A DNA stretch of 64,000 nucleotides. Source: DATFVA01 sp963771705. GTDB taxonomy: Bacteria > Bacteroidota > Ignavibacteria > Ignavibacteriales > Ignavibacteriaceae. The notes below the pieces were generated by a model. That model did no database searches. It saw nothing but the letters and a program-made list of their open reading frames with translations, and had not been told where the DNA came from. Positions 41,495 through 50,591 of this stretch are shown one piece after another (position 1 is the first letter of the stretch; the number at the start of each line of letters is the position of its first letter). The position numbers and the translations under genes are program-made. The stretch is from the NCBI GenBank assembly GCA_963771705.1, contig CAVYUP010000006.1, forward strand, positions 310,001 through 374,000, given 5' to 3'.

Positions 41495-44139
41495 TGTCAA
41501 TCTTCAGGAAGAAAAACAAAGCTCAGGAAGAAAAGTCAATCTCATTCAAAGAGAAACTTAAACATTTTCAGAATCTGCTTTATTCAAACGATGAAGCACT
41601 GAAACAGATGGCTCAGTTAAGTGAAACTCTGGGTTCTGGGAAGCCATTTTCAAAGGGAGAAATTTATAAATTATATTCTGAAATTCTAGCACAAACCAGG
41701 GATGTTACAGGCCATCTCTCGGCAATGTGCAACGGAAAATATATGTCGCTGGTTAATCATGTAAACAGAATTGAAAAAGAGTGTAAAGAAATAATCGCTC
41801 CCGGCTCCTACTGCCCTTCCCGATGGGATTGTGAAAAGCCTGATTGTAAGGACTGTAATGAGCAGGTTAATCTTCTGCCAAACAGAGCTTACTCTTACAG
41901 GGTAGATGAAATAACGATGAACCATACAAGGGAAGTAGGCGGTAAAATGAGCAGACTTTGTGAAATTCACAACAAACTGCTGATCCCTATTCCAGATGGT
42001 TTCTGTATCACCTCCCGGTTTTTTGAAGACTTTCTTGCGCAGGGTGATCTTTATTCCCAAATTGACAGCGCAATTGCCTCAATTGATTTTAATGATAATT
42101 CTCAGATTCAGCAGGCCAGCCAGGTTATTCAGGCTCTGATAATAGCTACTCCTATTCCCCAGTTAATTGAGAAAATAATACTCAATAATTATGAATTCTT
42201 ATCCAGTAAGCATGGCGATGTCCTGCTCTCCGTTCGATCGAGTGCTGTAGGAGAGGATGATCTTCATCATTCTTTTGCGGGACTTCATTACACGGCACTG
42301 AACGTAAGTAAAGCAAATCTTATTGATGCCTGTTTTGAAGTACTGATATCAAAATATCTTCCCCAATCGCTGGTTTACAGATATCTTACAGGCCTCCGTG
42401 ACGTTGATATGCCTATGAGTATAGGATGTTTACAAATGATAGATTCAGAAGTAAGCGGAGTTCTTTTTACGAGTGATCCGATGGGTAGGGAAAACGGAAT
42501 GATTATCCATGCCGTCAGAGGACTGGGTAATAAAGTAGTAGACGGAAGCGTATCCCCCCAGGAATATATTGTCGACTCGAAGCGCGGAAAGTTGATTAGA
42601 TTTTCACCCGGTAACCAGCAGTATAAAACAGTACTAAGAAAAACTGACGGCTTAAAGGAAGTAAAGATTGATCAGAGCATAATTCAGAAATCCTGCCTTT
42701 CAAAAGATCAGCTTAGAAACATTGTTGAATATGCCAAAAGGATTGAAAATTTCTTTGGTTCTCCGCAGGATATAGAATGGACAATCGATAGCTGCGGCAA
42801 AATTTACATCCTCCAGAGCAGACCACTTGCGGTAACTGAAACTAATACGTCCCATTCAGAAATACTAACTGAAAAACATCCCGAAAGAGATAATAAATGT
42901 CTCCTGGAAAACGGTTCCTGTGCAAGTCCGGGAATAAGCACTGGAAAAGTTTTTTTGCTGAACAGGTTTAAAGACCTTGTTAATTTCCCATCAGGCGGAA
43001 TACTTGTAGTTAAGAAAACTTCACCTGAACTGACAAGAGTACTTCACAAAGCATCAGGACTCATTGCAGACATAGGCAATACTACCGGACATCTTGCTAT
43101 CATTGCCCGTGAGCTGGGTATACCGGTAATTGTTAATACCGTCAATTCCACTGAAACTCTTCAAAACGATATGACTATTACCATCGATGCAACTGAGAAC
43201 AAAGTATACGAAGGCGTAGCAGAAGATTTAATAAAAAATCGCAGCATTCAATCAACTACAAACACGATGTTTATGAGAAGTCCTATGCATCGGATATGGC
43301 AAAATGTTTCCAGACTGATCATACCCTTAAACTTAACTGATCCCGGTTCATCAGGATTTATACCCGATAACTGCAAGACCCTGCACGACGTTACAAGATT
43401 TGCACATGAATCCTCAATGCGGGAAATGTTTTCCTTATATGAATCCGCCAATTATGAAGAAAGCTATGCCTATCCTCTAAAATTTTCTGTTCCTCTTGAT
43501 ATACATGTTATCGATTTAGGAAATGGGCTGAAAAATCTGATCGGCAAAAAATCCATCACACCGGAAAATATTGTCTCCCTCCCCTTCCTCTCACTAATAA
43601 AAGGAATGACATCTCCGGGGATAAGATGGGCCGGACCACTCCCGATAGATTTTAAGGGACTTACTAATTTACTTATGTCAAATATTGTGGATTCGAGCAG
43701 AAGCGACCGTGATCTGGGGAGCCGAAGTTATGCTTTTGTGTCCGATTGCTATATGAATTTCTTTTCCCGTTTGGGTTATCATTTCTCACGACTGGATGCG
43801 TATGCAAGTGAGGAATTAAATAACAATTATATTAATTTTAATTTCAGAGGAGGAGCTGCAGACCCTGTGCGCAGGATGAGACGGGCAAAAATAATTACTA
43901 AAGTTTTAGAAAACCTTAATTTTACAGTTTCTAACCGTGGAGATCATGTCAACGCAACGATAAGGAAAATCCCCCCCTCCCTAATTTATTCCCTGCTTTC
44001 AGAAATAGGAAGGCTGATGGGCGCAGTGCGAAACGTAGATGTAACCTTGACTAATGACGAAAATATAGACCAGTTTGTAGATGCCTTTATAAAAGGTGAT
44101 TCAGCTCCAGCATTAAGATTTACCGAAGACGAAAAATAG
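41494..44139 (+). CDS. PEP-synthase-like protein with novel N- and C-terminal domains
   Basis: An 881-residue protein. Residues 1-140 are helical with a cysteine cluster at C107, C113, C118 and C121 that could hold a metal. Residues about 150-450 are a PPDK/PPS-type ATP-grasp domain (VLLSVRSSAVGEDDLHHSFAG, GVLFTSDPMGRENG, IEWTIDSCGKIYILQSRPL). Residues about 465-570 are the swivelling phosphohistidine domain with His533 in GNTTGHLAIIARELGIPVIV. The PEP/pyruvate-binding TIM barrel that should follow is missing. Instead there are about 300 residues I do not recognise (RGGAADPVRRMRRAKIITKV and others). It cannot be an ordinary PEP synthase; it may phosphorylate an unknown acceptor. Genes for a sensor and receiver precede it directly, and its end is three bases from convergent qmoC. 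Confidence 0.85.
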   Translation: MSIFRKKNKAQEEKSISFKEKLKHFQNLLYSNDEALKQMAQLSETLGSGKPFSKGEIYKLYSEILAQTRDVTGHLSAMCNGKYMSLVNHVNRIEKECKEIIAPGSYCPSRWDCEKPDCKDCNEQVNLLPNRAYSYRVDEITMNHTREVGGKMSRLCEIHNKLLIPIPDGFCITSRFFEDFLAQGDLYSQIDSAIASIDFNDNSQIQQASQVIQALIIATPIPQLIEKIILNNYEFLSSKHGDVLLSVRSSAVGEDDLHHSFAGLHYTALNVSKANLIDACFEVLISKYLPQSLVYRYLTGLRDVDMPMSIGCLQMIDSEVSGVLFTSDPMGRENGMIIHAVRGLGNKVVDGSVSPQEYIVDSKRGKLIRFSPGNQQYKTVLRKTDGLKEVKIDQSIIQKSCLSKDQLRNIVEYAKRIENFFGSPQDIEWTIDSCGKIYILQSRPLAVTETNTSHSEILTEKHPERDNKCLLENGSCASPGISTGKVFLLNRFKDLVNFPSGGILVVKKTSPELTRVLHKASGLIADIGNTTGHLAIIARELGIPVIVNTVNSTETLQNDMTITIDATENKVYEGVAEDLIKNRSIQSTTNTMFMRSPMHRIWQNVSRLIIPLNLTDPGSSGFIPDNCKTLHDVTRFAHESSMREMFSLYESANYEESYAYPLKFSVPLDIHVIDLGNGLKNLIGKKSITPENIVSLPFLSLIKGMTSPGIRWAGPLPIDFKGLTNLLMSNIVDSSRSDRDLGSRSYAFVSDCYMNFFSRLGYHFSRLDAYASEELNNNYINFNFRGGAADPVRRMRRAKIITKVLENLNFTVSNRGDHVNATIRKIPPSLIYSLLSEIGRLMGAVRNVDVTLTNDENIDQFVDAFIKGDSAPALRFTEDEK

Positions 44140-44142
44140 CGC

Positions 44143-45309
44143 TTAATTCATCTGAACATTAGTTTTTAACGTACTGAAGACGACTTCCTTCTCTTTTCTG
44201 TCCTTTAAATTAAGATAGACAAGGGCTAATGTTCTATAGAACATATGCGCCAATTTGGTATAAGGAGCATACCACAATAAGAAAAATATCAACACCAGAT
44301 GCACATAGTACACGTTATAAGCAACAAAAGGAGTTGAAGTTAATCTCAGTGATTCGGTTAGGAGTCCTGTAACTGCAACACCGAAAACAAACAGAACCAG
44401 CAGCCAGTCGTTATAAGTATTTGAGTTAATATCTGATTTTGTTTTTAGTCTCCGGATGATAATCATCGAACTTCCAACCAGAAGAGATATTCCACTCAGG
44501 TTCCCAAGAATCTTGATTGGATGAAGAAAAGGAATAGGTGCTTCCAGCCCAAAAAACAGATCTGCTCCTAAAGCAAGTCCCGCCGTAGCCATGGCTCCAA
44601 TAAATCCATAAAATATAAAAAGATGTCCAAGATACCTGGACAAATTACTCTCGCATGATGAGAATTTTTTATGAGACAATATTCCCATAATTGTAACCCA
44701 CAGAACGACCCAGAAGCTTTTACCCGCAACGCCGGGGGAATGGGAGGTGAGGTATACCCAGTATCTGTATAACCCCACACCGGCAAAGGAAAAAATAAGG
44801 ACATTGCCGCCGATAAAAAATATTTCAAGTATACCATGTGGGAAAAATCTTGCAAATATTATCTCACCTTCATTGAGTTGAGAAAAATTCCCTCCGACGT
44901 TGACGTATAGAATTCCAAACAATACCAGGAAGGGAAAAAGGATTAGTAATGCCAGATATTTCGGCTGTTTTAAGGCCTGGCCCATGAAATGAGGAAACGC
45001 AAAGTGTTCGACAACATAGGAACGCATTGCACTGAGTAGTTCAGAAGGTTTCGCACCCCGAGGGCAGTTAGTGCTGCAGTCAGTACAGCCATGGCACAGC
45101 CATATGTCGGGATCAGCAAGCAAATTTTCCTTCTGCCCCCAGCCGGCAGATATCATTTCTTTCCTTGGGAAGGCTTTGTTTTCCGGTGAAAGCGAACAAA
45201 CTACCGAGCAGGTTGCACACTGAAAGCATTTCTTTAGAGTATCTCCCCCATTGTCTTTTAGATATTTTATCAGTTCGACATCAGGACTAATAAGATTTCT
45301 TTCACTCAT
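44143..45309 (-). CDS. qmoC: Quinone-interacting membrane-bound oxidoreductase subunit C
   Basis: Membrane subunit of the Qmo complex, which passes electrons between the menaquinone pool and APS reductase AprAB through QmoA/QmoB. Residues 1-100 form a HdrC-like ferredoxin domain with two cysteine sets, CFQCATCSVVC and CHGCTDCSTNCPRG, for two [4Fe-4S] clusters. Residues about 110-370 are a cytochrome b/NarI-like domain of six membrane helices with candidate haem-ligand histidines (RYLGHLFIFYGF, YNVYYVHLVLIFFLL). The 388-residue length is typical. In most sulfate reducers qmoC directly follows qmoAB; here it is at the far end of the hppA transcript, about 7.3 kb from qmoB, after the YkgJ-like gene with an 18-nt gap. 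Confidence 0.93.
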   Translation of the reverse strand: MSERNLISPDVELIKYLKDNGGDTLKKCFQCATCSVVCSLSPENKAFPRKEMISAGWGQKENLLADPDIWLCHGCTDCSTNCPRGAKPSELLSAMRSYVVEHFAFPHFMGQALKQPKYLALLILFPFLVLFGILYVNVGGNFSQLNEGEIIFARFFPHGILEIFFIGGNVLIFSFAGVGLYRYWVYLTSHSPGVAGKSFWVVLWVTIMGILSHKKFSSCESNLSRYLGHLFIFYGFIGAMATAGLALGADLFFGLEAPIPFLHPIKILGNLSGISLLVGSSMIIIRRLKTKSDINSNTYNDWLLVLFVFGVAVTGLLTESLRLTSTPFVAYNVYYVHLVLIFFLLWYAPYTKLAHMFYRTLALVYLNLKDRKEKEVVFSTLKTNVQMN

Positions 45310-45327
45310 GGCAAACCTCCTTAACTA

Positions 45328-46110
45328 TTAAACAGTCTTTTTAACCTGGATCGTCTTTTCTCCAAATAGACAGAATTTTAACCAATCAAACCCGAATTTC
45401 AATAATTCCACATCGTCATTTTTTATTTTTTCGATTGTCCCTTCAGGGATATCAAATCTATTGAGAAAACTGCTGTCAAAAACGAATTCTCTGAACTTAT
45501 CAATGTTATAACATACTGTATAAAACATTTCTAACTGGGGCGGAGTAAGTTTTTTCCCTTTTTCAAAAAAACTATGAAGAGATACTTCTTTAAACAGCTT
45601 ACCCATTTTATCATACTCTTCAACTCCCTGATCTTTCATCCATTCTGCGACGGTCCATCTTTTTTCTTCAAAATATCCTTTGCAGACTGGTTCTTCAATT
45701 ATGAAATAAAAATCTTCATCTTCGGTTCCATCTATTTCTTTCGGCGAAGCTACACCGAGAGGGAACATTCTGCAGGACCAGGGCCTGTCTTCATAGATTG
45801 TGCATCCATCTTCACCAACCAGCTGACAGGTTTTTTCCTTATCCTGGTTTAACCGGAGCATCAACACAGGATGATTCTGATTTTCATCAATAGGAAGGAA
45901 GGTATATTTATCAAGGAATTCCTGAGAAGAAATTCCAAGTCTATTTTTAAGCCTTATGATATCATAAGGTGTGAGAAAAATATTAACATCACTGCAGCAT
46001 TTATTAAAACAGCTGATATTTCTAAAGCAGCTGAATTTAAATTCACTATCTTTTGTGAGTCTCGGATACTCTTTAAGTATAGCTTCTTTCAGTCTGTCTA
46101 TTTCGTTCAT
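45328..46110 (-). CDS. YkgJ-type cysteine-cluster protein
   Basis: A 260-residue protein with the CxxCxxCC-like pattern of the YkgJ/UPF0153 family, thought to bind a zinc or iron-sulfur centre. The N-terminal cysteines lie in FKFSCFRNISCFNKCCSD near residues 26-42, and the later ones in DGCTIYEDRPWSCRMFPLG near 105-121, with a further Cys at EPVCKGYF. The second half is helical and unrecognised (WMKDQGVEEYDKMGKLFKEV). It lies between the zinc-ribbon gene and qmoC, on one transcript with hppA. From memory, related proteins occur near sulfur-metabolism genes of sulfate reducers, but no reaction is known. A role in maturing or protecting the iron-sulfur enzymes here is speculation. Confidence 0.82.
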   Translation of the reverse strand: MNEIDRLKEAILKEYPRLTKDSEFKFSCFRNISCFNKCCSDVNIFLTPYDIIRLKNRLGISSQEFLDKYTFLPIDENQNHPVLMLRLNQDKEKTCQLVGEDGCTIYEDRPWSCRMFPLGVASPKEIDGTEDEDFYFIIEEPVCKGYFEEKRWTVAEWMKDQGVEEYDKMGKLFKEVSLHSFFEKGKKLTPPQLEMFYTVCYNIDKFREFVFDSSFLNRFDIPEGTIEKIKNDDVELLKFGFDWLKFCLFGEKTIQVKKTV

Positions 46111-46163
46111 TTTGTTCTCCCGTTTCTGAATCTCCCCGCAGACCGTTCAAAACAGCAGGGGGG

Positions 46164-46433
46164 TTATTCGATAATGTTATTTTTTAATGCATCCTTAGAC
46201 CAGACAGGTAAAGGTCCCCACTCTTTATTAAAAGGATTAAATCTGTATCTGTAGGAAACATTCTGATTATATTTTTCCTTCATCCAATCCCATCCGCCAA
46301 TAAAGTAGGTGCAGTCATCATTAAAACAGACATACTGATATTCTACTCCCCATGAAGATTCCGGCGGACAGAGCCATTTTTTTAGTTCCTGACCACAGTG
46401 GGGGCAAACAGGAACTTTTTCATTTTCATTCAT
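46164..46433 (-). CDS. Small zinc-ribbon protein (ogr/Delta-like)
   Basis: An 89-residue protein with CPHCG near residue 10, a Cys at WLCPPESSWG near 22, and CFNDDC near 36, suiting a single zinc site. The rest is conserved-looking and aromatic-rich: YFIGGWDWMKEKYN, SYRYRFNPFNKEWGPLPVW and SKDALKNNIIE. This string matches my memory of the ogr/Delta-like zinc-finger proteins encoded with sulfate-respiration genes in Desulfobacterota. Their function is not established. It lies eight bases after hppA and 53 nt before the YkgJ-like gene on the same strand, so it is co-transcribed. It is too small to be an enzyme and may be a regulator or adaptor. Confidence 0.8.
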   Translation of the reverse strand: MNENEKVPVCPHCGQELKKWLCPPESSWGVEYQYVCFNDDCTYFIGGWDWMKEKYNQNVSYRYRFNPFNKEWGPLPVWSKDALKNNIIE

Positions 46434-46441
46434 TTTTACGC

Positions 46442-48508
46442 CTAAGCAATTAATGGTGCAATAACTAAAGAAATTACCGCCATCAATTTAATCAAAATAT
46501 TTAATGAAGGCCCGGAAGTATCTTTAAAAGGATCACCCACGGTATCTCCTACAACGGCAGCTTTGTGAGACTCTGAGCCCTTACCACCAAATGCTCCGGC
46601 TTCAATATATTTTTTTGCATTATCCCAGGCTCCTCCGGCATTTGACTGAAATATAGCCATAAGCACACCGACAACAGTTACACCAGCCAGCAAGCCGCCC
46701 AGTGCTTCTTTATTCAGAAATCCGAAGACGACGGGAGTAATTACTGCAATTAAACCCGGAGCAATCATTTTTTTTATTGCGGCTGCAGTAGCTATATCAA
46801 CACATTTTGCATAGTCAGCTTTAGCCTTATTTTCCATTAAACCCGGAATTTCTCTGAACTGACGTCTCACCTCCTCAATCATGTCGAAGGCGGCAGTTCC
46901 CACTGCACTCATTGCCATCGAACTGAAAAGGAAAGGAAGTATACCTCCAACAAATAAACCAGCCATAACATATGGGTTGGTAACATCTATCATTGAAACA
47001 TGTGCCTGCGACTGAAAAGCGCTGAAAAGAGCAAGTGCAGTTAATGCAGCAGAACCTATAGCAAAACCTTTTCCAATTGCCGCTGTGGTATTTCCTACAG
47101 CATCAAGTTTATCGGTTCTCTGCCTAACTTCAGGCGGCAGGCCGCTCATTTCAGCTAATCCTCCTGCATTATCAGCAACCGGCCCATAAGCGTCAACAGC
47201 CAGTTGAATACCTGTTGTAGACAGCATACCAAGAGCAGCAATAGCAATTCCGTAGAGGCCTGCAAAATAGTATGAGAAAACGATTCCAAGAGCAATATAG
47301 ATGACCGGAAGTGTGGTTGATCTCATCCCCAGAGCCAGTCCTGCTATAATATTGGTAGCCGGTCCTGTTTGTGATTGTGCTGAAATATATCTGGCAGGTT
47401 TTCTCGATTCTGCGGTATAATATTCAGTCGTTAACCCGATCGCTATTCCTGCTATTAGACCAATTATTGTAACGATAAATATATTGGCTGCTGTAAGCTC
47501 TTTAAGCAGACCGGTCACATCAGTTACCGGATCAACGCTTTGAGGCACAAAATAGCAGACTACAGGATAAGTAAAAATTATCATCAATAATCCTGCTCCG
47601 AAAGTCCCCAGATTCAATGCAGCCTGCGGGTTACCACCCTCTTTAGTACGCACCGCGAAAGTTCCAATGATAGAACAGATAATTCCTAAACCAGCAAGGA
47701 ATAAAGGAAGTATAATAAGATTTATATTTTCATACACGATACCAAGCACCATAGTGCCGACTATCGACCCTACAAAACTCTCAAAGAGGTCAGCCCCCAT
47801 GCCTGCAACATCACCGACATTATCTCCAACGTTATCCGCAATAGTAGCAGGATTTCTGGGATCATCTTCAGGTATACCTGCTTCAACTTTACCCACAAGA
47901 TCAGCACCAACATCAGCAGCTTTTGTATATATGCCGCCACCGACCCTTGCAAATAATGCGATAGAGGAAGCTCCAAAAGAGAATCCGGTTATAACATTGA
48001 TAACTATTATAAGATTCACTGAGCCATCAGGGTTTTTGAATATTTCCGAGTATATAGGCAGAAGTAATCCTAGTCCCAGCACGCCTAAACCAACAACACA
48101 CATCCCCATAACAGTTCCACCCGAAAACGCAACTTTTAGGGCTCTGTTCAGACTTTCCCTGGCTGCATTCGTTGTTCTTACGTTGGCGGCGGTTGCAACC
48201 CGCATACCAAAAAAGCCCGCAAGCGCCGAACATAAAGCTCCCAAAATAAAAGAGACAGCAATTGCGGGGCTGCTATCAGGAGAACTCCAATTTGCAAAGG
48301 CCAGTAACGCTGCAACAACAATTACAAATATTCCAAGAACACTATACTCTCTTCTAAGGAAAGCCATAGCACCCTCACGGACATGACCGGCTATTTCAAT
48401 CATCTTGTCCGTTCCGGGATCCTGACGATTGATCCAGCTAGCTTTTATGTATGCAAAAATAAGTGCAATTATTCCCAAAACAGGAACCAGATAAATCCAG
48501 GTGGGCAT
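46442..48508 (-). CDS. hppA: Membrane-bound ion-translocating pyrophosphatase
   Basis: Hydrolyses pyrophosphate and pumps H+ or Na+ across the inner membrane. In sulfate reducers this pulls the ATP sulfurylase reaction and recovers energy. The 688-residue protein has about 16 helices and the catalytic motifs GGGIYTKAADVGADLVGKVE, DNVGDNVGDVAGMGADLFES and VVGDTVGDPFKDTSGPSLNI. At the position that distinguishes K+ dependence it reads GNTTAAIGKG near residue 470, with Ala rather than Lys, so a K+-stimulated type is predicted. The pumped ion cannot be decided by eye. It lies downstream of aprA but behind a strong hairpin terminator, with GGAG before the ATG; 88 nt remain for its own promoter. 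Confidence 0.97.
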   Translation of the reverse strand: MPTWIYLVPVLGIIALIFAYIKASWINRQDPGTDKMIEIAGHVREGAMAFLRREYSVLGIFVIVVAALLAFANWSSPDSSPAIAVSFILGALCSALAGFFGMRVATAANVRTTNAARESLNRALKVAFSGGTVMGMCVVGLGVLGLGLLLPIYSEIFKNPDGSVNLIIVINVITGFSFGASSIALFARVGGGIYTKAADVGADLVGKVEAGIPEDDPRNPATIADNVGDNVGDVAGMGADLFESFVGSIVGTMVLGIVYENINLIILPLFLAGLGIICSIIGTFAVRTKEGGNPQAALNLGTFGAGLLMIIFTYPVVCYFVPQSVDPVTDVTGLLKELTAANIFIVTIIGLIAGIAIGLTTEYYTAESRKPARYISAQSQTGPATNIIAGLALGMRSTTLPVIYIALGIVFSYYFAGLYGIAIAALGMLSTTGIQLAVDAYGPVADNAGGLAEMSGLPPEVRQRTDKLDAVGNTTAAIGKGFAIGSAALTALALFSAFQSQAHVSMIDVTNPYVMAGLFVGGILPFLFSSMAMSAVGTAAFDMIEEVRRQFREIPGLMENKAKADYAKCVDIATAAAIKKMIAPGLIAVITPVVFGFLNKEALGGLLAGVTVVGVLMAIFQSNAGGAWDNAKKYIEAGAFGGKGSESHKAAVVGDTVGDPFKDTSGPSLNILIKLMAVISLVIAPLIA

Positions 48509-48596
48509 GTCAAATCTCCATTGTGTGAACTCAATAATTGATACATCCCAGCCAAGCCTCTTCTCCCCGGGCTGTGCTGAGGAATTTCTTGAATTT

Positions 48597-48628
48597 AAAA
48601 ACTTCCCTCCGGAAGGATCCGGAGGGAA
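48597..48628 (-). terminator. Terminator between aprA and hppA
   Basis: Perfect 11-bp stem TTCCCTCCGGA / TCCGGAGGGAA with a 4-nt loop, followed on the - strand by GTTTTT, 33 nt after the aprA stop. It separates sat-aprBA from the hppA-qmoC genes or acts as a partial read-through terminator that lowers their expression. Confidence 0.92.
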
Positions 48629-48661
48629 TTGAATTATTAGCTATTTAGAACTTTCGAGAAA

Positions 48662-50563
48662 TTAAACAGCCATTTCAGGTTCTTTATTTTCCTTGAATAC
48701 TCTGATGATGGGTCGTTTAATCATTTCCCATTTATCTGCTGACGGATCATATTTACAGTTAGCAAATACATCCCAGTTTGAGTGATCCATAGAGGGTTTA
48801 TCTGCTCTGAAATAGTATCCCGGCCACCTTGTTTCTTCACGGAATAATAATGTACGGACATGAGCTTCAGCCTGCCACATACGATGTACATTCTCCCAGC
48901 ATCTCATAAGGTCGTGTAAGTCAGCTGCCGCAAGTTTTTCGGTATCTTCTTTAAGGAAGCTGAGCAGTTCAAGACCTCTTTCGAGTAACTTTTCACTGGT
49001 AGTAAATCCTGTAGATACTCCGCCTGCATATTCATCCATAATTTTCTGAAGTCTGAACATGAACATTTTAGGCATGATATAATCTGGATTAACATCCTGT
49101 GTAACAGTCTTTTTGCTGGACTGAGCGTATATATCGAGTGGTTTCAGAATTTCATTCTTCATATCCTCGATTGCCTTCATATCATAATTTATTTCATCTT
49201 TGTGGTCAACTATATACCTTATTGCAGCCTTTGCAGCAATGCGGCCTTCAGCATGGGAACCTGATGAGAATTTATGACTTGAAGCGCCAGAAGCATCACC
49301 TGCGCAGAAGAGACCATCAACTGTTGACATACAGTCATATCCCCAGAAATATTCCTTAGGAGCAACATCTTCAGGACCACTGATCCATGCACCTGATGCG
49401 CCGGAGTGAGATCCGATGAAATAAGGTTCTGCTGCCGCAATCTCAGAAGCTTTTTCTTCAGGAGCAGTATTAGTGGCAGCCCAAAGAATTGCCTGGGAAA
49501 TAGTCATATCCAGGAAGTCTTCCCATGCTTCTGATTCCAGTTCTTTCAGTTTTTTCTTAGCTGCTTTTTCGTCGCCTTCAGATTCAGCAATCTTACCGAT
49601 AGCTTCTTCTGTCCTCATAAAGATAGGACCTTTACCTTCCTGAACATCCAGCATCATTAACCAGTTACGCAGGTTAGCAGGGACAGGTTTTACCTTACCG
49701 TAAGGCAGCCATTTTTCAAGTTCCGGTTTGCGGGTTTCCATGTAATTCTCTCCCATACCATTTGTTGCACGGGATTTAAACAACAGGAACCAGGCGCCTA
49801 CCGGTCCATAAGCGTCTTTAAACCTGACCGGAATAAAACGTACCTCCTGGCAGGTCATTTCAGCACCAGCTTTTATTGTGAAATATGCACTTGAGCCGGA
49901 GTTCCAAGGCGGATACCATGCTCTTCCAAGACCTTCACCTGATGAACGAGGTTTGAAGACGTGAACAGCTCCACCCATAGCAACCAGAACAGCTTTCGAT
50001 TTAAATATGTAGAATTTTTCTTCCCTAACACTGAAACCAACTGCACCGATGCAGCGGTTACCATCCATGATCGGTCCAACAATGAATATTCTCTCATAAA
50101 TGTTTTCAGTGCCCAGCGCATTTTTAGCAGCTTCAGCGACAATAACTTTATAAGATTCGCCGTTGATCATTAATTGCCATCTGCCTTCATGAACGTATGA
50201 GCCCTTCTCATCTTTCCATATTGGAAGTCCCCATTTTTCAAAAAGATGAACAGTTGAATCAACGTGGCGTGCAATATTGAAAACAAGATCTTCGCGGGTT
50301 ATACCCATGAGATCATTGCGTACATAATCAACATAATCATGAATTGTATTCTGACCATCACGCAGTCCAACGTATTGATTTATTGCAGATAAACCCATTG
50401 CAACAGCACCACTGCGGTCAATTGCAGCTTTATCCACAAGCGTTACTTTTAATCCGTTTTTCTTGGCCCAGTAAGCAGCTTCCACAGCGGCACCACAAGC
50501 AGCCATTCCACCACCAACAATGAGAAGATCAGTGGTGACTTCTACGGTTTCGAAATTAGCCAT
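48662..50563 (-). CDS. aprA: Adenylylsulfate reductase, alpha subunit
   Basis: FAD-containing catalytic subunit that reduces APS to sulfite and AMP in the cytoplasm (or the reverse in sulfur oxidisers). The 633 residues are slightly shorter than many AprA proteins. The N-terminal FAD-binding motif is TDLLIVGGGMAACGAAVEAAYWAK, followed by LVDKAAIDRSGAVAMGLSAIN around the flavin, GSHSGASGAWISGPED, and GLFCAGDASGASSHKFSSGSH. The substrate-site residues sit in NGMGENYMETRKPE. It forms a heterodimer with AprB, encoded 28 nt upstream, and receives electrons from QmoABC. AAGGAG precedes the ATG. A terminator follows the gene. The sat-aprB-aprA order is the one typical of sulfate reducers. Confidence 0.98.
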   Translation of the reverse strand: MANFETVEVTTDLLIVGGGMAACGAAVEAAYWAKKNGLKVTLVDKAAIDRSGAVAMGLSAINQYVGLRDGQNTIHDYVDYVRNDLMGITREDLVFNIARHVDSTVHLFEKWGLPIWKDEKGSYVHEGRWQLMINGESYKVIVAEAAKNALGTENIYERIFIVGPIMDGNRCIGAVGFSVREEKFYIFKSKAVLVAMGGAVHVFKPRSSGEGLGRAWYPPWNSGSSAYFTIKAGAEMTCQEVRFIPVRFKDAYGPVGAWFLLFKSRATNGMGENYMETRKPELEKWLPYGKVKPVPANLRNWLMMLDVQEGKGPIFMRTEEAIGKIAESEGDEKAAKKKLKELESEAWEDFLDMTISQAILWAATNTAPEEKASEIAAAEPYFIGSHSGASGAWISGPEDVAPKEYFWGYDCMSTVDGLFCAGDASGASSHKFSSGSHAEGRIAAKAAIRYIVDHKDEINYDMKAIEDMKNEILKPLDIYAQSSKKTVTQDVNPDYIMPKMFMFRLQKIMDEYAGGVSTGFTTSEKLLERGLELLSFLKEDTEKLAAADLHDLMRCWENVHRMWQAEAHVRTLLFREETRWPGYYFRADKPSMDHSNWDVFANCKYDPSADKWEMIKRPIIRVFKENKEPEMAV

Positions 50564-50591
50564 TATTCTTTTCTCCTTATTAATGGTTTAC

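Noticed and set aside
47667..48386. 239-residue frame opposite hppA
   Set aside because: Antisense to a well-conserved hppA; low-complexity composition mirrors the Gly/Ala-rich membrane protein.
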